Shown here: in pieces, positions 43,147 to 54,498 of the stretch
Numbering within the stretch: the stretch's first letter is position 1
How the letters are laid out: each line of letters opens with the position of its first letter
Origin: Craterostigma plantagineum
Taxonomy: Eukaryota; Streptophyta; Magnoliopsida; Lamiales; Linderniaceae
DNA: 64,000 nt
Reading direction: 5' to 3'
Assembly (NCBI GenBank): GCA_027422505.1
Contig: JAPQWV010000674.1
Location: 234,001-298,000, forward strand
The notes under the pieces: generated by a model
Told to the model about the DNA's origin: nothing
What the model saw: the letters and a program-made list of their open reading frames with translations, nothing else
The model's database searches: none
Program-made: the position numbers and the translations under genes

Positions 43147-45213
43147 CCTGTCATTTCAGCCCATAACCAATCTTGAGCACACATCAATGCTTCTATTTTC
43201 TCGTGATGCAGTCTATTAAGATGTGGGCTCAAAAAATCTCCCGCCCGTACTAAAAGCCGACTCTGAAGCCACAGTAGATACAGGAATTGCTAGGATATCT
43301 TTGGCAATGAATTGCAAAGTTGGATACTTAAGTGCATTCTTCCACCAACTTAAAATATCAAAATCGACATTTCTTGGTATCACGCGTTCCTCCAAATAAC
43401 AATCCAATTCTGTTTTGCCGTTATCGCTCTCATGATCCTCAGCAACAAACCTGTCATAGTTACTCATCGGGTCTACATCGTCAAGGCTGCTCACAACTGA
43501 ATGAGAAGGTGCAGCAATCCAGCAAGTCCACCCATTTTCAATTTTGATGAATATTCAGCTACCAAGTTAGAACACAGCTCTTGAATCCTATTGATTTCGT
43601 TCTTTGCCTCTTCATCACCATAAATAATGGGGAAATAATATTGCAACAGTTTAAGCTTAAATCTAGGATCTAAAACAGTAGCAACACCCATGATTCCGTG
43701 AATCTGTGACCAATACTTGTCGAACTTTTCCAACATTTTCCTGCCATGACTTCAATGTTAGGATTCCGACATACAATCCACTGCCTCAAAGCCATTCTGA
43801 TTTCACAAATTTTGGGAAAATATATGTTTGCAGTAGGGTATTTGGTCCTGGAGAAGAGCTCGATCACATCATTGAACAATTTCAATCTTTCACAAATCGC
43901 CTCGGCCCTTTCCCAATCTTCCTCCGTGGGGACACATTTATAAAGTGGCTCTCTTTGTTTCAATCTATTGAAGACACCGTGTAGATTATCGCGACACTAA
44001 GCATCGCATAAGTAGAATTCCACCTAGTTTAACAATCTAAGGCTAACTTCTTGGTCAAAGGTACCTTTAATTGTCGAGTTGTTTCTTCGAACCGCTCACA
44101 TCTCTTAGGAGTAGCAACCCAAAAAGCAACACTAGAACGAATCCGTTCAATACCATCCCCAATAACTTCTAAACCATCCTTAACAATCAAATTAAGGATA
44201 TGGGCACAACAACGCATATGAAACAAAGAACCTTCTAACCAAAGAGAACTTGTATCCAATTTGTTCAAAATCAAATTAATTACCGCGTCATTTGTTGTGC
44301 AATTATCCAATGTCAATGTCGATAGCTTCTGATCAAGATTCCAATCCATCAAACACTCAACAAGAACATCGCCAATCACATCGGCAGTATGCGGGCATGG
44401 CACATAGATAAACCTGAAAATAAATTGCAACGGTAAGTAAAAAGGCAATCCATGTGTAAATCTAACTGAATATATTCTATAAAGCATAAAATTGTTATGA
44501 CCTGATTAGTCGACTTTGGAGCTTCCAAGAGTCATCAATGAAATGTGTCATGATAGCCATGAATCCCTTCTTTTGATTGCTAGCTGTCCACATGTCCGTC
44601 GTGATGGCAACCTTACTCTTATTTTTGTCAAGTAGCTGCATCGCCTTTGATCTCTCATACTCATATATCTTCATTACATCACTCTTTACGGTATTTCGAG
44701 AAACTACTTTGTATTACGACTGAAGAGAAATCACAAACTTTCGAAACCCTTTATGCTCTACCATATTCAATGGATACTCGTGTAAGATAATCGTCGCTGC
44801 CAATTCTTTTCTTACAACTTCTTCATCAAAAGTGTAAGTCCCTACTGACACTTTTCCTTCGGTATAGTATTTAAAATAGCTTGTTTTATGTGCCTAGTTG
44901 TTCTTAAAGGACATATATTCAAATGATCACGCAAGTGTGTGGTTCCATTCTTTGTATCTCCCCCAAGATGCCTCTTACAATAATTGCATATCGCCTTCCA
45001 TTTATTGTCTATTTTTAGTCTCTTGTAATGGTTCCATGCCTCTGATTTTAAATTTCTTTTACTGCCTAATGTCAGAGCATCTTCATTCTCACCCGAAGCT
45101 TGATTCGACTCAATTGGAGCTTGTGAATCAGACCCGCCCGACATAGGTTGAGAACTCTCTACTAGGGAAGGATCATTCATGGAGTCTTGCGTAGGAATTT
45201 CAGAAGGTGTCAT
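43147..45213 (-). pseudogene. hAT transposase (BED finger, RNase H-like core, hAT dimerisation domain)
   Basis: The likely start is ATG at 45213 (MTPSEIPTQD). A BED zinc finger follows (AICNYCKR, THLRDHLNIC). The catalytic core has ITTDMWTASNQKKGF with the first Asp, then an 88-bp intron (44,501-44,414, GT..AG). TLDNCTTNDAVINLIL carries the second Asp and CCAHILNLIVKDGL follows. The C-terminal dimerisation domain is DILSWWKNALKYPTL and VSTVASESAFSTGGR, which holds the Glu. Breaks are a frameshift near 44,842, a nonsense codon near 44,030 in LDC-TRWNSTY, and a shift after FSTGGR near 43,220. It is related to plant RICESLEEPER/DAYSLEEPER-type hAT genes but is not intact. The last short exon lies across the Ty3 insertion, near 35,460-35,508. 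Confidence 0.92.
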
Positions 45214-45619
45214 CTGTGGGTTCAAGAATATACAGTAAAAAACAATGCATATTAGAATCATCAACTCTAAGGAACTCACAGCCACATGGAAATGACCTAT
45301 CAGACACACCAGACCAACTGAAATCACATACCACCACAAAATATATATTCACAGACCAAAAAACGAAAATAAATAATCTGAAGGAACACAAAAAGGAATA
45401 TCTTCGATAGATTTTTCGAAACTCCTGGCAAAGTTGTGTCGTTCGTCGTGCGTTTGGGGTTCGCCGGACAGATTTTTGGAAGGTGCCAATGTTTGTAAAA
45501 TGGAGTGGAAGACAGATGGGGAAGACAACGCTTGGAATTTAGGGTTACATCTAAATAGATTATATAATTTTTAAAATATAATCTGTTTTGAACTAAAGGG
45601 TACTTTAGTAATATAAAAT

Positions 45620-45775
45620 ATCGGATCCCCGCGGGGCGGGGAGTATATTCCCCGTCCCCGCCCGACCCCGACAACGGGGCAGAATCTTGTCCCATCCCCG
45701 CCCCGCGGGGATTCCCCGCCCCGTTCGGGGTGGATCCCCGCGGGACAGCGAATCCCCGCCCCACTGCCAACTCTA
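45620..45775. repeat. Right GC-rich terminal region of the hAT
   Basis: The inverted counterpart of 34,980-35,140, ending CCCCACTGCCAACTCTA. Confidence 0.85.
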
Positions 45776-45783
45776 GACCCAGT

Positions 45784-46548
45784 CGATGATTTGGTGATTG
45801 TATTTATAGCTATTTAAGTTGACGTAATACAAACCATTTATTAACTTCGCACTTCCAACATTTTCATTTCTAAAATAAATATGGCAAACATTATCAATGA
45901 ATCGAAATTCATAACCCAGTCTGCTCAAAACAGGAATCGAAATAATGTTTTTAAGCCCCTTGGGTAAAACCAAAACGTCGGAAAGTTCTAAACAATGTAA
46001 TGACGATAAGACTAAAGTCTTCGATCTCATGTGTGTAGCTGGTACACTATGTCCACTACCTACATTGATCAATACCTCACCAGCTCGAAGCTTCCTACTT
46101 CGTTCTGGACCTTGGTTCAAAACACAAATGTGGGAACTAGCCCCTGAGTCAAGTATCCACGAAGTAGAATACACAGAACAATTAGCTCAAAAACTAATTG
46201 TTTTCCTGAGGCATCAGACGCCTCCACCTTCAGACATTCACGCTTCCAATGGCCCAACTGCTGGCAAAGGAGGCACTTATCCGTGGGCTTTGCGCCCGAC
46301 CTTTCGACCTTGGTGGTCTTCGTCTTCTTGTCGACTCTACCCTTGGTCACGCCTGTCTTGTTCAACTTATTCTTCGATCCCTCGGACGTAGAAGTCACAA
46401 CAAGCATGTAGATGTGCACCTTCGCTGAATCTTCAACCCACTTATCGTGGAGTACAATCTCCTCATTAGTGGATTCAGTTGTGGGCAATTTTGGGTCCTT
46501 AATGTCCAAGACATAATCCAGTTTTGCTAATTTGAGGACGATCCTCAA
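45784..46548 (-). pseudogene. Copia gag C-terminus and protease
   Basis: The frame from 46,548 carries a gag fragment with a large internal deletion (AKLDYVLDIKDP passes quickly to VVTSTSEGSKNKLNK). A CCHC knuckle CLLCQQLGHWKREC follows. After a frame change near 46,150, the protease reads STSWILDSGASSHICVLNQG with catalytic DSG, then DVLVLPKGLKNIISIPVLSR. It runs into the hAT target site at NHQIIDWV. It is close kin to the gag-protease at 61.6-62.8 kb. Confidence 0.88.
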
Positions 46549-48224
46549 ATTTCTGAGCTAGTCTACATAGTTCGGTCCCACCAAACAATGTTTCTCCAAG
46601 AGTGTAATTAATGGGTTTGTCATCGTAACTAATAGAGAAGAAAATAAAGTGCAGAAAATAAACAAATAGTTAGGATTCGTAGTGTTTAATCAGACTAAAT
46701 TAGGACTTTAAATTTTGTCTGACTCCCACTATTTTTCTCGAAACCCTTTCTCCTGCTAAGCATTTCGGAAACCTTGTTGAGTGGTTTCATAGTGGCGTTG
46801 AGTTCCCCGCGCTACTACAAACTAGCCTCAACTTAACAGCTTATTGGCTCGTTTGGTTAGCCGAGGTCGTGCCCCACATGTTTCTGTCACACAGAAGATT
46901 CAACGTCTTCGTCTCAGCCAGGGTCCCTCAGCCGTAACTCGGATCATATTGGGAATGACTTTTCAAGTTCAACCTATCAACGTCCTGCTCACCTTCCACT
47001 TTTTCGTGAACTTCATCCCCTGTAGGATAACTCTTTATTAGAGGGTGAAGAGTGGTCGGTGAGCGGCAATTCATAATTACATCCAAACCCGTTCATGCAA
47101 AGGCGAGGTTTTTGGCGCCGTAACTCGGTCAACCGCAACCGTACCCCTAAGTCATAACATTTTTGGACTTGATAGAAGACAGGAGCCTAGCCCCTTTACT
47201 CACTTGATATTAAAGGTCTAACCTCGGAAGAATCCTCACAGTTTTAACACGAGCACATTATGCACATTATCACGTTCGAAACCAACACGCACATAATGGA
47301 CTTAGTAAACCTAGTTTCAACCTATTAAAGTAAATGTGAAAGGTCGGGGATATTTCTAGTTCTATCCTAATTGTACTAGACAATAAGACTCTACGTCTTC
47401 GGGCTTTGCTCGAACAGACACCTCAGCTACCAGCTCGTTCGTTCGGGTTCCTCTCGATCGACACTCGTACGGCCGTCATAACATAACTATAATAGCCTAT
47501 GACGGGGAATCTATCCCTAATAAAACCATCCGTCTTATCTAATAAAAACTGTAAAGTACAACCCGGGGGGACCTTGTCACCCTTAACATATCACCTGGCA
47601 AAAACCAGAACCTAATCCCAATCAATCACCACGTTATTCTAACAACATGCATCACGACAAATTCAACGCATTTCCTAGCCGAAATCGAAAATTTTGGCTT
47701 TTAAATGGTCCGGGCCTAGCGCAATGTATATCGGGTTGTAGGATGGGCTAGACCAGGCCCATCGGGCCTGTGTCGACTGCCAGCCTCGTGTCGCGTGCAC
47801 CATGCGGCAAGCCCCGATCTGCGTGCGCTCTTAGCCTAGCACAGCTCGCACACACACGCGCAGTCATACCTAATTTCTGCGAATCCATGCGCGGCTTTCT
47901 CGAGCGCTGTGTGCACCCATGTGTGCAGCCCGTGCCTCTTGTGCCGCACGCCCCGCGTGTGGTCAGCCCTTTGCGCCGCGGTACGCCTGTCTTGAGTCGC
48001 GCACCCCGCGTACCTTGCGTGCCAGCTGCCCGTGTGTCGTGCGCACCATGCGCACGGCTAGGAGCAGGCCTCAAGCTGCGTGCAGCCCGCCCTGAATCGC
48101 GCTTTGCATGCGACTCGACGCAGCCCCGCTCGCCCTGCGCGCCGTGTGCGCCATGCGCACGGCTAAGGCTTTCGGGTTTTTCGTGGCCTTTTGTCATAGT
48201 CCCGTGACTTTAACCGAGCCTATT
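46549..48224 (-). other. Leader of the reverse copia, GC-rich near the primer site
   Basis: 1.7 kb without a supportable gene. The part next to the primer site (47,740-48,210) is strongly GC-rich and full of GTGCGCACCATGCGCAC-type palindromes. It leaves both strands open for about 145 codons, which I take as a composition effect. The gag N-terminus is missing from this copy. Confidence 0.6.
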
Positions 48225-48236
48225 GCTCTGATACCA
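48225..48236 (-). promoter_or_regulatory. Primer-binding site of the reverse copia
   Basis: Minus-strand TGGTATCAGAGC, one base after the LTR end CCCCAACA. Confidence 0.9.
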
Positions 48237-48237
48237 C

Positions 48238-49960
48238 TGTTGGGGATGCCCGAGGGTCCCTTGACCAACGTTCCTAGAACGGCGGAATTTTAAAATCTTA
48301 CGGGGTTTCCCGTCTATCCAAGATCACTCGGCTACAAACACGAGAATGTATTGACATAAAGAGATAAGAGATCAGCCATGATACCTTGTTGAAATCTCTT
48401 AACGATGGCTAGCTTCGAATCCTTCGAATCCCCGAGGCGTAGTGCCCCTCTCCTACGCCAAAAGCACACGAACGAGACGCCTTCTTTGCGCAAGATCGTC
48501 ATGCCGACACCTTACTAACGTCGCAGCTGTTCTTGCATGTGCGGCTAGGCCAAGAAAGAACTGCTTGCTGCCCCCGAGAGAGAGAGTGCGAGAGAGAAAG
48601 TGGTGAGAGGAGAAAACTCTTAGGTTTTACTCTCTTTTGCTTGTATTTCAAAAATTTAGCTTCCACCAACTTTAGGATCTCGAAAATCCTTCTTTATACC
48701 TCTTAGGATTAGCCAAAAATAGGTTAAGGTGGGTGGAGAAAAATCCTTAAACCTCCCCTTTTACCAAGTCTTTGTTTTACCAAGTAATAATTCAAAATTC
48801 AAACTTTATATTTAATTAATTAAATATCCAATACCTTAATTAATTAAAATACTATATTTAGTATATTTTAAATATATAATATACAATATAAATATATTTA
48901 ATAATTTTTGAAATTTTATCTAATAAAAATTCGAAACTTATATATATATATATCCGATATACATTATCTAATATTATTTCTCTAACAAAATAATAAAGAT
49001 CTAAATATAATTTAAATCATATACTAAATATTCAATATCAAATATTTTATGTCAAAATATATCGTGTGGTGAAAAGACCATTTTACCCCTCACTAGTCAA
49101 ACTTAGTATTTTCGGCCGATCAAGGCTTTGGCCAAACCCCAAACCCTAATGTCACAATCTAGGACCTAGCCTTGTCTCTCTCTGATGACGACGTTATGTC
49201 GGTTGCCCTTTTTAAGCCCGACTCTCTTGGTTCATCTCAACCGACCCAGGAGGTATCTAGGAGTTCGGTGTTCACCTAGCCAGCCCCGTGGTACCGAACA
49301 GTTTCCAAGTTGAGTACGAATTTGATCTAATCATAATCCATGAAGACTGTAGATTTTCGTCATACGTATAAACCCTTTACATGTGTCCCGGTCGAGTAAA
49401 AGTCACGCATAGTCAAACTTACAGAACTCGACTCTATGTCGTTTATGTCGGTGAAAGTTCTGAAACTACACTCCACAACTATCATGAGTCAGTTATATGC
49501 TCTGGCCAGAGACTTGGATAAATTCCCGCACATTAAACTTGCCATAGGACGTTAACCTCGAATTTAATCGAGACCGTAAATCCCGCTCCGCGGTTCAACT
49601 GACAATCACATTGAAAAGTCAGGACCGCATTTCGCCGCTGACCCATGCCACCGGCAAGACGGGCCTAGCAAACTAGTGACAAGTCAAGACCTCAAGATCA
49701 ACCCCAAGTTAACCCTTTCGGGCTAAGGTTCACGCATACTACTACAATCAATCGTTCGATCATGGACAATGCAAGCATGTGATCGTTCGATTACGAGTCA
49801 GAATCCAAATATAGATAATCCCCTGATTCATCTCGTATCATTGTCATGGGCTCCCACTTCCCAAGTGAACGGTTGGCACAACCATATTGGACCCATCGAC
49901 AAACAAGTCGTACGTGTCATTCCAGTCACCCTACTGGAGACTTAGACTTGTGGACTATTT
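48238..49960 (-). repeat. 5' LTR of the reverse copia, outer end missing
   Basis: On the minus strand it ends GGCATCCCCAACA next to the primer site. The outer 340 bp or so present in the 3' copy is absent; homology stops at about 49,960. Includes a GA-rich repeat near 48,580-48,605. Confidence 0.85.
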
Positions 49961-50345
49961 TTATATAAGTACCCGTTTGACTGTGTGAACCATTCTTCCA
50001 GTTTTGACATACATTTTATATGTATATTATGTACCATAATACGTTGTTATATGGACTTGAATGTGTTATATGACGTATATCGTGCAAAAAATTTATTCTA
50101 ATAGCTACCTACATACAAAAAAAAACTGTCAGGATACCGATTTACAAGTTTTTAAATAAATGGATATTTTTCTGTAGATTCCCCAAAACTTTATTTTCAA
50201 AATAAAATGAACGAGAAAATTCTAACGAGGCCCAACTTGGACTCTAACCTGCATTTGATGATAAAACAACGTCCACGAATGTGGCCCATCAATTTAGCAA
50301 GGAGTCCACGTGCCGGCGCATTTCACGCCGTTTTCCTTAGCTCAG
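49961..50345. other. Host-like sequence, possible promoter features
   Basis: No transposon homology is seen. GGCCCA motifs and a CCACGTG G-box near 50,307 could belong to a host promoter. No ORF. Confidence 0.35.
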
Positions 50346-50353
50346 ACAAGCCG

Positions 50354-50906
50354 TAGTACTGTCAATATGGCCCGCGGCCCGCCCCGGACCGCCTCGCCCC
50401 GCCCCGCCGAAAGGGCGGGTTGTGCTTTGATATTTTTGGCCCGCTAGGGGGCGGGCCTCGATGGGCCAGGCCGCACGGCGCGGGGCGGGGCTGGCGGACA
50501 GGCCCGCGGGCAGCCCGCCAATATCTTAGTTATAGATATAATATATATATTATATAAAATATATATTACATAGATAATAAATATATAATTAATTTGGTAA
50601 TATAGTTAATGATTTATTAATTATACCTAATTAGTACCATATTTATTATCAACCACATAATTAATAGCGTACTTATCCATAATTTTTTAATAAATACCAT
50701 AATTATTTAAAAATTATTAGTAAATTAAAATTTTAAATTAAAATAAAAATAAAATATTATTTCATTGGCCCGCCAAGCCGCGGCCCGCTGCGGGGCGGGG
50801 CGGTCCCCATTATTTTAGGCCCGCCAGCCTCGCCCCGCCAGATGGCGGGCTTCGGCGGGCGGCGTGCCGGCCCGGCCCAGCCCGCCCCGCCAAATTGACA
50901 TTACTA
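50354..50906. mobile_element. Non-autonomous hAT element with perfect 8-bp target duplication
   Basis: 553 bp. The ends are TAGTACTGTCAATATGGC and, from the right, TAGTAATGTCAATTTGGC. They are flanked by ACAAGCCG at 50346-50353 and 50907-50914. GC-rich subterminal runs (GGCCCGCCCCG, GCGGGGCGGG) surround an AT-rich core with no ORF. Confidence 0.95.
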
Positions 50907-50914
50907 ACAAGCCG

Positions 50915-51753
50915 TTCATTGCTGTTCCTCGTCTTTCGCTGGTGCATTAATTAACTAATGTAATTGACTTTAATCTCGTAATGCGCACGTACCTATCTGT
51001 GCCCCCTCATTATGGTTACTTGAATGGTAACCTCGTATCGTTCATAAAATATGTAGCTGCCGCTGATTCTCAGACATTTAAATCGCCTACTGAAGATTCT
51101 TCAGTTCAGAGGTGAAGAATCCTCATGCTTTTGCTATTTGAGAAGAATGTGCTGATTTCAGTTGTTCGAAATTGTCTTTTGTCTTGCATTTGGCATCAAT
51201 GAATAATACCTGACTAAATTAGCCAAACGACCCATCTTATAACATTGATTCCTTATTATGTGAAGTGAATATGATATATGTTGCCCTTTTGTTCAGACGA
51301 TGCCTTACATAATTGCTATAAAGAAGTATTGATGTGACCTTCATTGATTCCTTAACCGTGTTATCGTGTCATAACAATGTTCATGAGTATGATACCCTGA
51401 AGATGATCAATTTAGTATTAAGTTTTTGCTCTCAAACAGATGAACCAATTGTCTCCTCTGTAACTAAGCAAGGGATACTTCCTCTTGCCGATTCAGGTGA
51501 AGAGAAGTGTTATTTTCATCTTTTAAGATTCTATGAGTGAACTTTGGAGCTTCAGAATTCATCTTCACTTTTACTCATGGCAGGTACTTTAACTGCATTG
51601 TTTTACATTCCAACCGTTCCTTCTGGGTAATCCTGATGTGGACATGATAAAAAAAACCTATGTTACTGTGCTTAAGTTTATTTGATAGTTTGTATAAATC
51701 TATGATGGAGATGCCAGCAGTTGAAGTCACAATTATGGAGAGAGGCTCATGGC
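50915..51753. other. Host-like sequence, no identified gene
   Basis: A + strand open frame at 51334-51540 contains a possible small exon, ATGAACCAATTGTCTCCTCT onward, bounded by CAG and GTGAAG. I recognise no protein. After removal of the copia at 51,759 this joins 55,021 onward, the downstream flank of the FPP pseudogene. Confidence 0.35.
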
Positions 51754-51758
51754 CATAG

Positions 51759-52281
51759 AGTTGACTTTTCAACCTCACGCACACATGCAAAGGAAGGTGG
51801 AGGAAATCATTTTTTATTTTTATTCTTCAAATGTTGTATGAGTCTATGAGATGACGTTTTTTGAGCATGAGAATATCTATAAATAGGCTTGCTTGCTCAA
51901 TGTTCTAATCACCCCAAAAATTAACGAGAGAGAGAGTTGAGAGAGAGAAACAAAAAAAATGAAAAAAACTTGTCCGGGTTGATAAGGGTGAGAGCGGATG
52001 TAGTTTTACCTGGGTAGTTAGGAATAGGTACAAATACATTACCCGTGTGGGTAAGGGGTCTCGGGTTTGAGTTTAGACACGAGTGTTAAATTTGTACGGC
52101 GTAATTTTCCCACTATAGTAAAATAGGTGCTCTCCGTGGATGTATGCAGTATTGGCCGAACCACGTGAAAATCTCGTGTTCTCTATCAGCGTCATTTCGG
52201 TTCTGCATTGTCTAGATAAAATAGTCGCGGATCAAAATCAACCTTTCATCGGGCCCGAAAAATTAGCGCTCAACCCCAACA
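51759..52281 (+). repeat. 5' LTR of the short copia
   Basis: 523 bp; contains CTATAAATAGG near 51,879 (TATA box) and ends CAACCCCAACA before AGTGGTATCAGAG. Confidence 0.9.
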
Positions 52282-52283
52282 AG

Positions 52284-52295
52284 TGGTATCAGAGA
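52284..52295 (+). promoter_or_regulatory. Primer-binding site of the short copia
   Basis: TGGTATCAGAGA, two bases after the LTR; one base off the Met-tRNA form. Confidence 0.85.
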
Positions 52296-52527
52296 CAAGC
52301 CTAATTGATATTCTGAGTATGCTCTGTGATTGCAGCTTTGTCTCAGTAACTACCACGGTAAAAATAAAAATTACCGTAAGGTATAAAAATACACCAGAAT
52401 TTTAACAGTCAAAACCATATGTTAAAGAAGAGGGAAAAAACCACGGACGAGTCGGCAAAATCTTCACTATAGTAAAAATTACAACCCTCAAATTTTTACT
52501 ATCTCACTTTTACCACTCGTGTTTACC

Positions 52528-52687
52528 TCACACCTCTCCGTGGATGTAGGCGGTATTGACCGAACCGCGTAAATGTCTCGTGTTCTCTATCAGCGTCATT
52601 TTGGCTTTATACTGTCCGGGTAAAATAGCTGCGGGTCAAAATCAACCTTCCGCTGGGCCCGAAAAATTACCGCTCAACCCCATCAGA
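52528..52687 (+). repeat. Internal partial copy of the LTR 3' end
   Basis: CTCCGTGGATGTAGGCGGTA through GCTCAACCCCATCA repeats the last 155 bp or so of the LTR inside the leader, followed by AGAAAAGATATC instead of a primer site. Confidence 0.85.
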
Positions 52688-52758
52688 AAAGATATCAAGA
52701 AGGTTTCGTTACGGGTGAGCCAGTGTCAGGCCAAAGCTGTTGAATCTCTGGAAGGATA

Positions 52759-53540
52759 ATGGTGACGGAAAACAGTTTCAAAGTGCGACACTTTGATGGT
52801 ACGGGAAGTTTCACTCTGTGGCAAAGACGAGTGAAGGATATACTTGTTCAGCAAGGCTTGGCTAAGGGTTTGAAAGGGGACACAACAAAGCCGGAGAAAA
52901 AGACGAAAGAAGACTGGGAGGATTTGAGGTCAAGATGTGTCAGCACAATCCATTTGTACATTGGGGATAACATTACTAATAATGTTGTTAATGAGGATTC
53001 TGCACCAGACTTATGGGCGAAGTTGGAGGAGTTGCACCTCGGGAAAAACTTAACCACAAAGTTAGATCTGAAGCGGGAGCCGTACCGGCTGAAGATGGAG
53101 GAAGGTGGAAATCTCATGAATCATATTAGCGTGTTCAACGGACTTGTGGATCAACTTATAAAAGTTGATGTAAAGTTAGAGGAAGAAGATAATGTCCTTA
53201 CTTCTTACCTCGCTTCCTGATTCTTAAGATAATTTGGTCACAACCATCTTGTATGGAAAGACGACAGTGAAGATGGTGGATGTGCAGTCAACTCTTTTGA
53301 CGCATGAAAGGAGGAGACGATCAAATTATGGGATAGCCAAAATTCGGCGTTGGCTATTCATGGGAGATCGTAGAGGAAGGTTCCACGCCAGTGAATTTGG
53401 AGGTAGCAGCAGGTCCAAATCAAAGAATGGCGGGAAGGGCAACGTGTGCTACAACTGTGGTGAGCCGGGACACATCACAGGAACTGCCCAACTTGGAGGA
53501 AGGACAGGAACGGCGAGAAAAATTCCACAACCATGATAGC
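52759..53540 (+). pseudogene. Copia gag (UBN2-like) with damaged zinc knuckle
   Basis: The start ATG at 52759 gives MVTENSFKVRHFDGTGSFTL. Gag core motifs are WQRRVKDILVQQGL, WEDLRSRCVSTIHLYIGDNI, LWAKLEELHLGKNLTTKLDL and MNHISVFNGLVDQL. The frame stops at 53,218 at LTSYLAS, where relatives read on, and continues with several frame changes. The knuckle CYNCGEPGHITG has lost its last Cys from this frame. The protein would assemble particles; this copy is probably inactive. Confidence 0.88.
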
Positions 53541-53786
53541 AAGGATACGGATGATGTTGTCAATGTTTTAGTGAGGGAAGCTTTCGACTGATAAGGGCAC
53601 TCTACCCCTGGAGTGCTTGGCTACCCCGTTAACATGGAATTTCCACCAAATCCTTATTGTGTGTTCAACCACAGGTGGATCCCCCCAATCGTCTGATCCT
53701 CTGGAGGTAGAAACTGAGCTGGCTGAAGCTGAACCGGAGCCTACTGAGGAAGGAAAGTCAAAACCTTCGCATGTCCTATCTAGCCT

Positions 53787-54060
53787 ATGAACGTTCTCAC
53801 AGTCTACAATGATGGCGTTTTTTCTCACGACGAATGGATTTTTGATTCGGGGTCGAAGTACCATATTTGCTCCGAAAGATATAGTTTAATACGTTCCAGA
53901 AAATATGAAGAGGTTCGGTTTCCATGGCTGATGGATATCGTCATACCGTTCGTGGTATTGGAACTGTGACAATCAAAATGACTGCCGGAGCGATGCGGGC
54001 TTTGGGTGGTGTGATCTTTGTCCCAAAGTTACGGAAGAATATAATAACCTTGAGCCAGTG
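53787..54060 (+). pseudogene. Copia protease fragment
   Basis: DEWIFDSGSKYHICSERYSL has the catalytic DSG. After a frame change at about 53,967 it continues GAMRALGGVIFVPKLRKN to about 54,055. Beyond that only scraps of reading remain before the polypurine tract AAAAGGGAGGAGA at 54,485-54,497. Confidence 0.8.
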
Positions 54061-54498
54061 AGACTCCAAGGGCTATAGGAGTTTCATAGCAGGGGGAGTC
54101 TGTAGAATCACACGTGGCGGAAAAGTTCTACTAAAAGGAGAAGCGTGGAGGTTTGTATCGTCTAGACAGGAGTGTGGTACAAAACACTCTGACTTTGATG
54201 GGTTCACCGCGCGCGCGTGGTGGAAATGCAGACGATGGTGAGAAGGAAAGTCCTGCTGGAGAAGGGGTTGCGTCGAAGTCCCTCTTCAGAATCGACGGGT
54301 AGAGTCGGTTCGACAGCTGCACATAGGATTGGCTGCGGTGTGAATCAAGTGGGTAGGACCTGAATTCTTGATTCGAATATTTGTAGCTGATACAAGGAAG
54401 GCCAATGGACGTTCGTGGTATTTACGAACGAGTTACTCTCATTCTCAGGTTCACTGGAGTGCTCTCTGAAGACGCCGATGTTGAAAAGGGAGGAGAAT
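54061..54498 (+). other. Collapsed pol region of the short copia
   Basis: Under 450 bp lies where integrase, RT and RNase H should be. No domain is recognisable. A GGGGGAG tract near 54,093 and a GA-rich tract before the LTR are present. Confidence 0.6.

Larger units (their letters stand above)
34980..45775 (-). mobile_element. hAT DNA transposon with perfect 8-bp target duplication
   Basis: The ends are TAGTGATGGCAATGGGGC (left) and, from the right, TAGAGTTGGCAGTGGGGC. They are flanked by GACCCAGT at 34972-34979 and 45776-45783. It encodes a BED-finger hAT transposase on the minus strand. Both subterminal regions are very GC-rich (runs of GGGGCGGGG, CCCCGTCCCCG). A Ty3 element (35,509-43,046) is inserted near the 3' end of the transposase gene. 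Without it the hAT is about 3.3 kb, a normal size. Confidence 0.95.
31212..49960 (-). mobile_element. Reverse-strand Ty1/copia element opened by a hAT transposon
   Basis: On the minus strand the order is 5' LTR (48,238-49,960), primer site, leader, gag, protease, then after the hAT insertion the integrase, RT, RNase H, polypurine tract and 3' LTR (31,212-32,505). The target sequence GACCCAGT is duplicated by the hAT at 34,972 and 45,776, proving both halves were contiguous. Each LTR is cut: the 5' copy lacks its outer start and the 3' copy its outer end. Gag and RT have internal deletions and integrase has stops, so it is inactive. Confidence 0.9.

Noticed and set aside
47748..48207. Overlapping 145-149 codon frames on both strands
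   Set aside because: GC-rich palindromic leader of a copia element; open by composition, rich in Ala, His, Gly, Arg, Pro and Cys, and no domain.
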